Shown here piece by piece: positions 33,552 through 44,659 of a stretch of 64,000 nt of DNA. The notes beneath the pieces were generated by a model. The model saw nothing but the letters and a program-made list of their open reading frames with translations, was not told the origin of the DNA and ran no database searches. A program made the translations under genes and the position numbers. Where the stretch lies: assembly GCA_963751795.1 (NCBI GenBank), contig CAVVVI010000002.1, forward strand, positions 310,001 through 374,000, read 5' to 3'. Source of the stretch: BOG-908 sp963751795 (GTDB lineage Bacteria; Pseudomonadota; Alphaproteobacteria; Acetobacterales; Acetobacteraceae). Each line of letters opens with the position of its first letter. Position 1 is the first letter of the stretch.

Positions 33552-34810
33552 CTAGCGGACCTGGCCGCTGCCCACGACCTGGTAGCGAAAGCAGGTGAGC
33601 TGTTCGGGCCCCACCGGCCCGCGCGCCTGCACGCGCCCGGTGGCGATGCCGATCTCCGCGCCGAAGCCGAACTCGCCGCCGTCGCAGAACTGCGTGGACG
33701 CGTTCCATAGCGTGACCGCGCTGTCCACCGAATCGAGGAAGCGGCGCGCGGCCTCGCCATCCTGCGTCACGATCGCATCGGTATGCGCGCTGCCATGCGC
33801 TTCGATATGGGCGATCGCGGCATCCAGCCCGTCCACCACGGCCACCGAGAGCACGCTATCGAGCCATTCGGTGTCGAAATCGCCGGGAGCTGCGGGCGGC
33901 AGGCCGGGCACGATGGCGCGGGCCCGTTCGTCAGCCCGGAAGCTGCAGCCCAGTGCCCGCAGGTCGGCCACCAGCAGCCCCAGCAGCGCAGGCGCGATGG
34001 CCGCGTCGATCAGCAGCGTTTCGGTGGCGCCGCAGATGCCGGTGCGGCGCATCTTGGCGTTGGCCAGGATGCGCCGCGCCATCGCCGGATCGGCGGCGGC
34101 GTGCACGTAGGTGTGGCAAAGCCCGTCGGCATGGGCCAGCACCGGCACCCGCGCCTCGGCCTGCACGCGGCGTCACCAGCCCGCGGCCGCCGCGCGGGAT
34201 GATGAGGTCGATCAGCCCGGAGGCACCCAGCATGGCGGCCACGAAGTCGCGGTCCCGCCCCGGCGCGGTCTGCACGCAGGCGGCGGGCAGCCCGGCTGCC
34301 CCTAGCCCCTCGGCGATGGCGGCGTGGATGGCGCCGGCGCTGGCAAAGCTGTCCGAGCCGCCGCGCAGGATCACCGCATTGCCCGATTTCAGGCAGATGC
34401 CGGCGGCGTCGGCACCCACGTTGGGGCGGCTTTCGTAGATCATGCCGATCACCCCGATCGGCGCCGGCACCCGGCGGAACACCAGGCCGTTCGGCTGCGT
34501 CCAGGATGCCAGCGTGCGGCCCAGCGGGTCGGGCAGGGCGGCGACCTGCTCCAGCCCGGCCGCCATCGCCTCGATCCGCCCGGGCGAGAGGGCCAGCCGG
34601 TCGCGGAAGGCCGGGCCGGCCGTGCAGGCGGCCAGATCGGCCTGGTTGGCCGAAGCGATGGCGCCGGCCCGGCGGCGCAGGGCGTGGGCGGCCGCGCGCA
34701 GCGCCGCGTCGCGCTGCGCTGGCGGGCGCGCGGGCCAGCACGCGCGCGGCGGCACGCGCCGCCCGGCCGGCCGACTGCATTGCCGTCTCAGCGAGTGGCT
34801 GGCTGTCCAT
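33552..34810 (-). pseudogene. proA: Gamma-glutamyl phosphate reductase, two frameshifts
   Basis: The complete gene is recognisable but spread over three frames. The N-terminus starts MDSQPLAETAMQSAGRAARA; after a one-base insertion near 34712-34725 the frame reads QRDAALRAAAHAL through NGLVFRRVPAPIGVIGMIYE, RPNVGADAAGICLKSGNAVI and LIIPRGGRGLV; after another near 34165-34173 it reads QAEARVPVLAHADGLCHTYV and RRTGICGATETLL, which carries the catalytic Cys, to the normal end. ProA reduces glutamyl-5-phosphate in proline synthesis. Both shifts are single-base, so sequencing error is as likely as true loss. No proB is adjacent. Confidence 0.85.
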
Positions 34811-34890
34811 CACTGGCATCGTAACGGCCGCCGCACCACCTTGGCAAAGCCGTGCCTCGGCACGGCCCGCAACCACATGGATCATCGCGC

Positions 34891-35517
34891 ATGAACAAGC
34901 ATTTCACCCTGCCCGCGCTCAGCGCCGCCGCCCTGCTGCTGCCATCCTGCGCGCAGATCCTGCAGGCCGCCGCCCCGCCCGTCATCCACGACCCGTCCAA
35001 GGTGCCGGCCGGCACCTACACGGTCGATCCCGCGCACACGCAGATCCTGTTCAGCGTGCTGCACATGGGCTTCACCAATTATTACGGCAATTTCTCCGGC
35101 GCCAGCGGCAGCCTCTCCGTGGCACCCAAGAAGCCGGCCTCGATGGCGGTCAACATCAGCGTGCCCACCGCCAGCATATCCACCACCGTGCCCAAGCTGA
35201 CCGAGGAGCTGAAGGGCGGCAACTGGCTCGATGTCGCGCGCTTCCCCACCATGGTGTTCCGCTCGCAGACGGTGACGCAGACCGGCCCGACCACGGCCGA
35301 CATCGCCGGCACGCTCACGCTGCACGGCCTGACCAAGCCGCTGACGCTGCACGCGACCTTCGTGGGCGGCGGCATGAACATGCTGGACCACAAGCAGACC
35401 GTGGGCTTCCAGCTGACCGGCACCGTCAAGCGCAGCGAGTTCGACGTGAGCAACTACGTGCCGCTGATCAGCGACGACGTGCCGCTGACGATCGCCGCTG
35501 CGTTCGAGAAATCATAG
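34891..35517 (+). CDS. YceI-family periplasmic lipid-binding protein
   Basis: A 208-residue exported protein. The signal region ends LLLPSC, a possible lipobox. The YceI domain follows: GTYTVDPAHTQILFSVLHMGFTNYYG, NISVPTASIST, NWLDVARFPTMVFRS and ADIAGTLTLHGLTKPLTLHATF, the beta-barrel that binds polyprenyl chains such as isoprenoid quinones. The exact ligand is unknown. The stop is followed directly by a double hairpin repeat that separates it from the convergent pqqB gene. Confidence 0.85.
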   Translation: MNKHFTLPALSAAALLLPSCAQILQAAAPPVIHDPSKVPAGTYTVDPAHTQILFSVLHMGFTNYYGNFSGASGSLSVAPKKPASMAVNISVPTASISTTVPKLTEELKGGNWLDVARFPTMVFRSQTVTQTGPTTADIAGTLTLHGLTKPLTLHATFVGGGMNMLDHKQTVGFQLTGTVKRSEFDVSNYVPLISDDVPLTIAAAFEKS

Positions 35518-35541
35518 CGTCGCCCAAAAAGTATTGGGGGT

Positions 35542-35585
35542 TTGGGGTTTCAAACCCCAACGGGGTCCAGGGGCAGAGCCCCTGG
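35542..35585. repeat. Twin hairpins after YceI, likely dispersed repeat
   Basis: Hairpin 1 pairs TTGGGGTTT (35542-35550) with AAACCCCAA (35552-35560) across one base; hairpin 2 pairs CCAGGGGC (35567-35574) with GCCCCTGG (35578-35585) across AGA. Similar GGGGTTTGGGG...CCCCTGG blocks are familiar to me as dispersed repeats in high-GC alphaproteobacteria. It sits between convergent stops and could act as a bidirectional terminator. Confidence 0.65.
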
Positions 35586-35598
35586 CCTCGCCCACCAA

Positions 35599-36489
35599 TC
35601 ACACAGCAACGCGCATGCCGTCATAAGCCACCTCCCAGCCCGCCGCCTCCACGGCGCGGCGCTCGGGCGAGCCCTCGATCAGCATCGGATTGGTGTTGTT
35701 GATGTGCAGGAACACGCGCCGTCCACCCTGACCGGCCAAGGCGGCCAGCGTGCCGTCCTCGCCCGATACCGGCATGTGCCCCATGCGCCGGCCTGTCTTG
35801 CGGCCCAGCCCGGCGGCGATCATCTCGTCGTCGCGAAACAGCGTGCCGTCGAAAAACAGCACATGCGCGCCGGCCAGGCTGGCGCGCACCGCCGGCGTGA
35901 TCTGGGCGCAGGCCGGTGCGACCACCACGCAGCGCCCGCCCGCCTCCAGCCGCACGGCGTAGGTGGTGGCCGGCTGGGCCAGGGCCGCGCTGCGGTCCTC
36001 CTGATACAGCGGCACCTTGCCCGGCATCTCCAGCAGGGTCAGCGCCAGGCCCAGATCGGTGGGCACGGGCATGCCGGGCGCGATGGCCACGCGCTCCACC
36101 AGGCCAGGGTCCAGCGAGGCGAAGATCGGGTTCTCCGCCATCACGCGCAGGATCGGGGCCGGTGCCCAGACGCACAGGCGCTGCTGCTCGCGCAGCACCA
36201 GCAGCCCGGCCATGCCGTCCACGTCGGCACTCACCAGCACCACCCCGGCCAGCGGCGAGTGCCGCGGGCCGAGCGGTGCCAGCGCATCCGCGGCCAGGAT
36301 CTGCTGGCGCAGATCGGGCGAGGCGCCCACCACCAGCCAGCGTGCCCCATCGGCCGAGACGGCCACCGCCGCCTGCGTGCGCGGCAGCGCCCGCGGGTCG
36401 CCGGCACGGGCCAGGGCGCATTGCGCGCAGGCGCAGTTCCATTGCGGAAAGCCGCCGCCGGCGGCCGAACCCAGAACGAGGCATTGCAT
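35599..36489 (-). CDS. pqqB: Pyrroloquinoline quinone biosynthesis protein PqqB
   Basis: A 296-residue metallo-beta-lactamase-fold protein that takes part in late PQQ maturation, proposed to hydroxylate the Glu-Tyr intermediate. Start at MQCLVLGSAAGGGFPQWNC, the conserved beginning with a CxxC-containing segment (NCACAQC). Other hallmarks are WLVVGASPDLRQQI, GVVLVSADVDGMAGLL, PCAQIT-like ACAQITPAVRASLAGA and FFDGTLFRDDEM with HINNTNPML near the end. No pqqA, C, D or E is in the window. A PQQ-dependent lifestyle would suit an acetic-acid-bacterium relative. Confidence 0.92.
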   Translation of the reverse strand: MQCLVLGSAAGGGFPQWNCACAQCALARAGDPRALPRTQAAVAVSADGARWLVVGASPDLRQQILAADALAPLGPRHSPLAGVVLVSADVDGMAGLLVLREQQRLCVWAPAPILRVMAENPIFASLDPGLVERVAIAPGMPVPTDLGLALTLLEMPGKVPLYQEDRSAALAQPATTYAVRLEAGGRCVVVAPACAQITPAVRASLAGAHVLFFDGTLFRDDEMIAAGLGRKTGRRMGHMPVSGEDGTLAALAGQGGRRVFLHINNTNPMLIEGSPERRAVEAAGWEVAYDGMRVAV

Positions 36490-36600
36490 GGGCCCACACA
36501 AGCATCTCCGGGCCAAAAGGCGAACCCGCATCACGCCCGCCGGCTTGCGTGACATTACCGCGACACGGCGCTACACACCCCCGGATTCCAGGGGGCTCGC

Positions 36601-37533
36601 ATGAAGATTGTCGCGTGTAACAGCAATCGGCCGCTTGCCGAGGCCGTCGCACGCAACCTCAACTTGCCGCTCACCCGCGCCTCGGTGCGGCGCTTCGCCG
36701 ACATGGAGGTGTTCGTCGAGATCCAGGAGAACGTCCGCGGCGAGGACGTGTTCGTGATCCAGAGCACCAGCTATCCGGCCAACGACAACCTGATGGAGCT
36801 GCTGATCATGCTGGACGCGCTGCGCCGCAGCTCGGCCCGGCGGGTGACGGCGGTGATCCCGTATTTCGGCTACGCCCGGCAGGACCGTAAATCGGCGCCG
36901 CGCACGCCGATCAGCGCCAAGCTGGTGGCCAACCTGATCACCGAAGCCGGCGCCAACCGCGTGCTCACGCTCGATCTGCATGCCGGCCAGATCCAGGGCT
37001 TCTTCGATATCCCGCTCGACAATCTGTATGCAGCCCCGCTGTTCATGGCCGATATCCGGGCGCGCACCGAAGGGCGCGACATCATGATCGTCTCGCCCGA
37101 CGTGGGCGGCGTGGTGCGCGCCCGCGCGCTGGCCACGCGGCTGAACTGCGACCTCGCCATCATCGACAAGCGACGCGAACGCGCCGGCGTCTCCGAAGTG
37201 ATGAACGTGATCGGCGACGTAGCCGACCGGCACTGCATCCTGCTCGACGACATCTGCGATTCCGGCGGCACGCTGTGCAGCGCCGCCGATGCGCTGTGCC
37301 AGGAAGGCGCCAGCTCGGTGAGCGTGTACGTGACGCATGGCGTGCTCTCCGGCGGCGCCGTGGCGCGCATCGCGGCCAGCCCGATCGAGATGATGACGAT
37401 TACCGACAGCATCGTGGCGACCGATGCGGTGCGCCAATCGCCCAATCTGCGCGAGGCGACGATCGCGCCGCTGCTGGCCGCGGCCATCCACCGCATCGCC
37501 GACGAGAGCTCGGTGAGTTCGCTGTTCGATTGA
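36601..37533 (+). CDS. prs: Ribose-phosphate pyrophosphokinase
   Basis: A 310-residue PRPP synthase, which transfers pyrophosphate from ATP to ribose 5-phosphate. Visible are FADMEVFVEIQENVRGEDVFVIQS near the start, VIPYFGYARQDRK, the signature LTLDLHAGQIQGFF near residue 125 and the ribose-phosphate loop LLDDICDSGGTLCSAA near residue 214. AGGGGG lies upstream of the ATG. The stop shares a base with the next start (TGATG), coupling it to a histidine phosphatase gene. PRPP also feeds the gpt enzyme seen at 20.7 kb. Confidence 0.95.
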   Translation: MKIVACNSNRPLAEAVARNLNLPLTRASVRRFADMEVFVEIQENVRGEDVFVIQSTSYPANDNLMELLIMLDALRRSSARRVTAVIPYFGYARQDRKSAPRTPISAKLVANLITEAGANRVLTLDLHAGQIQGFFDIPLDNLYAAPLFMADIRARTEGRDIMIVSPDVGGVVRARALATRLNCDLAIIDKRRERAGVSEVMNVIGDVADRHCILLDDICDSGGTLCSAADALCQEGASSVSVYVTHGVLSGGAVARIAASPIEMMTITDSIVATDAVRQSPNLREATIAPLLAAAIHRIADESSVSSLFD

Positions 37534-38103
37534 TGCCCGAACTGCATCCGCAAACGTTCCTGTATCTGCGCCATGGCGAGACCGACTGGAACGCCCAGGG
37601 CCGCACCCAGGGCCGCACCGAGGTTCCGCTGAACGCCGCCGGCCTGGCGCAGGCCGGCCACGGCGGCCCGCGCGCTGGCCGGCGCCGGTGTCGCCCGCAT
37701 CGTCGCCTCTCCGCTCGGCCGCGCCCGGCAGACCGCCGCCGTGGTCGCCGCCGCGCTGCAGCTGGACGTGACCTACGACCCGGATCTGCAGGAGGCCAAT
37801 TTCGGCGCCGAGGAAGGCCGGCCCATGGGGCACTGGTACGACGATTGGGTGACCGGTGCGATGACGCCGCAAGGCGGCGAACCGTTTGCCGCGCTGCAGG
37901 CGCGCGTGGTGCCGGCGATCAACCGTGCACTGGCCGGGGACGGCCTGCTGCTGATCGTGGCGCATGGCGCGCTGTTCCGGGCGGTGCGCGCGGCCATGGG
38001 CCTGTCTGCCCTGGTACGCGCCGAGAACGGCGTGGCCATGCGCTGCGAGCCGGGTAAGCCCTGGCGCATCTCGCCGGTGGAAGGCCCTACTTCACCCGCG
38101 TGA
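37533..38103 (+). pseudogene. Histidine phosphatase (phosphoglycerate mutase-like), frameshifted
   Basis: The first part reads PELHPQTFLYLRHGETDWNAQGRTQG with the phospho-acceptor RHG motif and LNAAGLAQAGH; a one-base insertion near 37660-37668 shifts the frame, which then continues ALAGAGVARIVASPLGRARQTAA, LQEANFGAEEGRPMG and LLIVAHGALFRAVRAAMG with the second catalytic His. Correcting one base would give a normal protein of about 190 residues. The substrate is unknown. The ATG overlaps the prs stop; the 3' end overlaps the convergent gene by 17 bp. Confidence 0.8.
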
Positions 38104-38461
38104 AGTTCCCCAGCAGGCAGGTGGTGCGAAAGGTGTTCAGCCGGATCGTCACCTGGTTGGAGCACAGCTCCTCGGTCGAGGGATCCGTCGGCTGGTAGGT
38201 GAAGCCGTCCGGCTCGGATTTCAGGCCGAAGCAGCGCGAGGGCAGCACGTTCTTCCATAGCTGGTGGTCGCGCAGGTGGAACAGGATGGTGGTGTCGTCC
38301 ACCCGGTCGGTCGAAACGATGGTGGGCGCGCGGATGCACATGTCGTTGGGCGCCGGCTGGGCGGGCGCGGGCTGGCCGAAAGCCGGGCTGGCCAGCGCCA
38401 GGGCCAGCAGCGCGGCCGTCAAGGATGGCGCAAATCTCACATTGGATCGGCTGGCCGGCAT
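38087..38461 (-). CDS. Small secreted protein of unknown function
   Basis: A 124-residue protein with a signal peptide (SLTAALLALALASPAFGQ) and a Pro/Ala spacer. The mature 85 residues carry four cysteines (NDMCIRAP, SRCFGLK, ELCSNQ, TTCLLGN) placed as if for two disulfides. It resembles small periplasmic proteins of acetic-acid-bacterium relatives, without a known role. The ATG has AAGGAG nine bases upstream. It is the gene downstream of uvrB on the same strand side, 49 bp after its stop. Confidence 0.65.
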   Translation of the reverse strand: MPASRSNVRFAPSLTAALLALALASPAFGQPAPAQPAPNDMCIRAPTIVSTDRVDDTTILFHLRDHQLWKNVLPSRCFGLKSEPDGFTYQPTDPSTEELCSNQVTIRLNTFRTTCLLGNFTRVK

Positions 38462-38510
38462 GGTCCGCACTCCTTCTCGCCCATCGTCAAACGCGCCGGC
38501 GCTCCGCGGT

Positions 38511-40688
<2,178 letters not shown>

Positions 40689-40757
40689 AAGGTGGGCTCC
40701 TGTGCCCCCAAGATGGGCGCACGCGGGGCCGAGCGAAAGACGCCGCCGGCGGCTGCC

Positions 40758-42144
40758 TCAGCCCGGCCTGATCTGCGCCTGCAACGCGGCCGCCACCTCG
40801 GCCATCACCGGCGCCCACTCGGTGGGCCGCGCCTGGCGGAACAGCCGCAGCGTTGGATACCACGGGCTGTCGGCGCGCCCCAGCAGCCAGCGCCAATCCG
40901 CCGGCTCGGGCACCAGCACCCAGGCCGGCACGCCCAGCGCGCCGGCCAGATGCACCACGGCGGTATCCACCGCGATCACCAGATCCAGGTTGCGCATCAC
41001 CGCCCCGGTCTCGGCGAGATCGGCCAGCTCCGGCGAGAGGTCCACGAAAGCCGGGTGCGCGGCCGCGCAGGCCCGGTCCTCCTCAGGAAACGGCTTCTGC
41101 AGGCCGAAGAAATCCACCCCGGGCACCGCCAGGATCGGCGCCAGCGCGGCCATGCGCAGCGAGCGCCGGAGATTGTTGGGGTGGGTGGGCCGGCCGGACC
41201 ACGCCAGGCCCACGCGGGGCCGGCGCTGCGGCCGCAGTTGCGCCAGCCGCGCGCCCCAGAACGCCACGCGATCCTCGGCCGCATGCAGATAGGGCACCGG
41301 CGCCGGGATGGTGGACAGCTCGGTGCCGAAGATCTGCGGCAGGCTAGACAGCAGCACATAGGCATCGTGCGGCGGCGCCTCGGCCCAGGTGGCGAAACAC
41401 ACATCGATATCGGGGTGGCGGCCCAGCAGCGCGGTCACCTCCGGCCCCCAGCCGACCGCCAGCCGCGGCACGCGCTGCTTCACCCAGGGGATGTAGCGAG
41501 CGAACTGGATCATGTCGCCGAAGCCCTGATCGGCCACCAGCAGCAGCGTGCCGCCGGGCAGCGCCATGCCGTTCCACTGCGCGGCGCTCATCTTCGGCAG
41601 CGTGCCGCGCGCCTGATCCAGCTTGTTGCGCCAGGCATATTCCATCCAGCCAGGTGCGTATTCGCCCTGGCTCAGCAGCAGCTCGCCCAATCCCATATGC
41701 GCCGCCGGGTTTTCCGGCTCGCGGCCCATCGCCTCGCGATAGCGCAACGAGGCCAGATCGCGCTCGCCCCGCGTCAGATGCGTCAGCGCCAGCTCCACGC
41801 GGTGCGCGGCCGTCTCCGGGCTGGTGCGGATGGCTTCCAGGCCGGCGGCGAGCGCCTCGTCCAGCATGTTCTTGCCCCGGTAGAGGGCGCACAGATTGAG
41901 GTGCCAGTTGGCCACGCCAGGGTTCTTGGCCGAAAGCAGCGCGCAGCAGCTCGATGGCTTCGTCCGCCCGGCCTTCCTGGCCCAGTATGCCGCCCAGCAG
42001 GCCCAGCGCGCCCGGCAGGTCGGGTGTTACCGCCAGCAGGTCGCGGCAGATGCCGATCGCCTCGTTGATCCGCCGCAGCTTGGCGGCGTTCAGCGCACGA
42101 GTCAGCGCCTGGTCGGGGGTCTCGTGCGGCACGGTTTCGGACAT
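40758..42144 (-). pseudogene. TPR-glycosyltransferase protein, one frameshift
   Basis: The N-terminus (MSETVPHETPDQAL, then TPR-like ALGLLGGILGQEGRADEAIELLR) is in one frame; near 41930-41948 a single extra base shifts it, after which the frame reads KNPGVANWHLNLCALYRGKN, further TPR units, and a GT9-like domain (LLLVADQGFGDMIQFARYIP, VGLAWSGRPTHPNNLRRS, VDTAVVHLAGALGVPAWVL). If repaired the protein is about 460 residues. Such TPR-GT proteins are common in this group and probably glycosylate proteins or lipids. Sequencing error is a real possibility. Confidence 0.75.
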
Positions 42145-42284
42145 GCCCGTGTATCGCCGGGCCCGCGGCGGCATGGCAAGCAGCCCCGGCCATCCCGCAC
42201 CGCTGGAGGCCGAACTTTGCCTCCACCTTGCGCGCTGTCGCACCGTCCGCGGCCATGCCGCAGGCGCCATTGGGGGAGCCTGCC

Positions 42285-43040
42285 TTGCATCACCTGCCGC
42301 TCTACGCGCTCCTGGTCGTCGCTGCGCTGATCGCCGGGGCGCAGAACGCGCTGGCCGGCGGCGGTTCGTTCGTCACCTTTCCGGCCTTGCTGCTGTTCGG
42401 CATGGGCGCGCGCGCGGCCAACATCACCTCCACGGTCGCGCTGTTCCCCGGCCAGCTCGCCACTGGCTGGACCGGCCGCAGCCACGTCTCGGGCGCGGAA
42501 GGGCTGAGCGTGCGGGCGCTGGTGGCGCTCAGCCTGGTGGGCGGCGGGCTGGGCGCGGTGCTGCTGCTGGCCACGCCGGAAAACTTCTTCGACCGGCTGG
42601 TGCCGTTCCTGGTGCTGTTCGCCACTGCCGTGTTCGCCTGGGGCAGCTTCGCACGCCGCAATGCCGAGGGCGGCCGCCACCTGCCGCCGCGCTGGGCGGG
42701 CGCCGCGCAGTTCGGCATCGCCATCTATGGCGGCTATTTCGGCGGCGGCATCGGCATGCTGATGCTGGCCGCCCTCACCTTGGCGGGGCTGGGCCTGCGC
42801 CAGGCCGGGGCCACGAAGAACGTGCTGGCTGGCGTGATGAACGCCTCGGCGGTGGCGATCTTCGCGCTCAGCAAGGACGTGCACTGGGGCGCGGCGGTGG
42901 CCGTGGCGATCGGCGCCCTGGCCGGCGGTCAGGTGGGCGCGTGGATGATGCTGCGGGTGGACGAGCGCAAACTGCGCGTGGCCGTGGTGGCCATCGGCGT
43001 GGGGCTGACGGTGGCATTGTTCGTGCGGGCGTACGGCTGA
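42285..43040 (+). CDS. TauE/SafE-family membrane exporter
   Basis: A 251-residue protein with about eight hydrophobic helices. ALIAGAQNALAGGGSFVTFPALLLFG near the start and YGGYFGGGIGMLMLAALTLAGL in the middle are the paired glycine-rich repeats of the TauE/SafE family, which exports sulfite, sulfoacetate or similar anions. Start chosen at a TTG because GGGGGAG lies 8 bases before it; an ATG ten codons upstream (42255) has no ribosome site. Divergent from the TPR-glycosyltransferase gene. Confidence 0.8.
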   Translation: MHHLPLYALLVVAALIAGAQNALAGGGSFVTFPALLLFGMGARAANITSTVALFPGQLATGWTGRSHVSGAEGLSVRALVALSLVGGGLGAVLLLATPENFFDRLVPFLVLFATAVFAWGSFARRNAEGGRHLPPRWAGAAQFGIAIYGGYFGGGIGMLMLAALTLAGLGLRQAGATKNVLAGVMNASAVAIFALSKDVHWGAAVAVAIGALAGGQVGAWMMLRVDERKLRVAVVAIGVGLTVALFVRAYG

Positions 43041-43059
43041 CGGCCCGGGGCGCCGGCCG

Positions 43060-44031
43060 CTAGGGGATCAGCACCGTGCTGCCCGTTGTGGTGCGGGCTT
43101 CCAGCGCCGCATGGGCCACGGCCGCATCCTGCAACGGGAAACTCTGGTTGACGGCGGCGCGCACGGCGCCGCTGGCAATCACCGCGAACAGATCCGCCGA
43201 CATGCGCTGCAGCTCCGCGGGGCGCGAGACATAGGTGGAGAGCGTGGGCCGCGTGAGGAACAGGCTGCCCTTGGCGGCCAGTATGCTCGGATCCACCGGC
43301 GGCACCGGGCCGGAGGAGGAGCCGTACGTGACCATCAGGCCGAGCGGTGCCAGGCAATCCAGGCTGGCCTGGAAGGTATCCTTGCCGACGCTGTCATAGA
43401 CAACGGGTACCATCGCACCCCCGGTGATGCGCTTGACCTCGGCGGCCAGGCCCTGGTGGCCAATCACCACATGCGCCGCGCCGTTCTGCCGCGCCAGCTC
43501 CGCCTTAGCCTCGGTGGAGACAACGCCGATCACCCGCACGCCCAGGTGGCGCGCCCATTGGCATAGCAGCAGCCCCACGCCGCCGGCCGCCGCATGCACC
43601 ACGACGGTGTCGCCGGCGCTGACGCGGTAGGTGCTGTGCAGCAAATAATGCACGGTCAGGCCCTGCAGCATCACCGATGCGGCAGTGGGAAAGTCCATCA
43701 CCTCAGGCAGCTGCACCAGCCGGTCCGCCGGCACCACGCGGTTGCTGGCGTACGCGCCCAACGCGCCGGCATAGGCCACGCGGTCACCCACGGCCAGGCC
43801 CTGCACGCCCTGGCCCAGGGCGGTGACGATGCCCGCACCCTCCTGGCCGATGACGGCGGGGAAGCCCGGCACCTTGTAGTGGCCGGTGCGGAAATAGACG
43901 TCGATGTAGTTCAGCCCGATGGCCTTCTGCGCAAGCAGCACCTCGCCCGGCCCCGGCTCGGGCAGCGGCACATCCTCCCACCGCAACATCTCGGGCCCGC
44001 CATAGGCGTGGATACGGACAGCCTTGCTCAT
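43060..44031 (-). CDS. Quinone oxidoreductase, zeta-crystallin type
   Basis: A 323-residue zinc-independent medium-chain reductase. Features: NYIDVYFRTGHYKVPGFP near residue 41, GQEGAGIVTALGQGVQG, the NADPH site VHAAAGGVGLLLCQWARHLG near residue 145 and VYDSVGKDTFQASLDCLAPLG near residue 213. The family reduces quinones or enones with NADPH. The start overlaps the stop of ogt by 4 bp (ATGA), so the two are translationally coupled. Confidence 0.9.
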   Translation of the reverse strand: MSKAVRIHAYGGPEMLRWEDVPLPEPGPGEVLLAQKAIGLNYIDVYFRTGHYKVPGFPAVIGQEGAGIVTALGQGVQGLAVGDRVAYAGALGAYASNRVVPADRLVQLPEVMDFPTAASVMLQGLTVHYLLHSTYRVSAGDTVVVHAAAGGVGLLLCQWARHLGVRVIGVVSTEAKAELARQNGAAHVVIGHQGLAAEVKRITGGAMVPVVYDSVGKDTFQASLDCLAPLGLMVTYGSSSGPVPPVDPSILAAKGSLFLTRPTLSTYVSRPAELQRMSADLFAVIASGAVRAAVNQSFPLQDAAVAHAALEARTTTGSTVLIP

Positions 44032-44501
44032 CGGACCTCCAGGCGCCCATCCTGCGGCGGGGCACCCTGCTCAAGCGTCAATAGCCACGTTTTGGTTTGC
44101 ATTCCATCGCCGCCGGAATAGCCGCCCGGGCCGTTGGTGCCGACCACGCGATGGCAGGGAATGAGGATGGGCAGCGGATTGGCGCCGTTCGCCCCGCCCA
44201 CCGAGCGCGCCGAGCCGCCGGCCTGCAACGCAATGGCGGCGTAGGAGGCCGTCTGTCCATAGGGAATGCGCTGCAGCGCCTCCCATACACGCTGGCGGTA
44301 GGGGCTGCCCTGCGGCGCCAAGGGCAGGTCGAACTGGCACAGCGCGCCATCGAAATAGGCCTGCAGCTGATCGCGGCCGCGGAGCAGCAACGGCGTTTCG
44401 GCCTGGTCGCGCCCGAAACCCCAATCAAGGGCCACGATGGCGCCGTCCTCCTCAGACAAGGTCAACGCGCCGAGGGGCGTGTGGAACGAGAGCTGCGGCA
44501 T
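44028..44501 (-). CDS. ogt: Methylated-DNA-protein cysteine methyltransferase
   Basis: A 157-residue suicide enzyme that repairs O6-alkylguanine by transferring the alkyl group to its own cysteine, here in ILIPCHRVVGTNG. The helix-turn-helix RVWEALQRIPYGQTASYAAIA, with a Tyr and a recognition Arg, and the substrate-side AGGSARSVGGANGANP agree with Ogt/MGMT. It lacks the N-terminal Ada regulatory domain. It is upstream of the quinone oxidoreductase gene, with a 4-bp overlap, and divergent from mnmE. Confidence 0.93.
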   Translation of the reverse strand: MPQLSFHTPLGALTLSEEDGAIVALDWGFGRDQAETPLLLRGRDQLQAYFDGALCQFDLPLAPQGSPYRQRVWEALQRIPYGQTASYAAIALQAGGSARSVGGANGANPLPILIPCHRVVGTNGPGGYSGGDGMQTKTWLLTLEQGAPPQDGRLEVR

Positions 44502-44659
44502 GCGCCATGACTAGCCCCGCTGCCCGGCCGGCGCCAGGGGTGGCGCGCCTTGCGATGGACGGCGTCGGCCACCACGTCCCGAGGCATGGATACAGGCGAG
44601 CCGGCGCTGGGCGCTGCGCGTGGCGGGGCGATCGCGAACGGCGTGGCGAGGGCGCGGCC

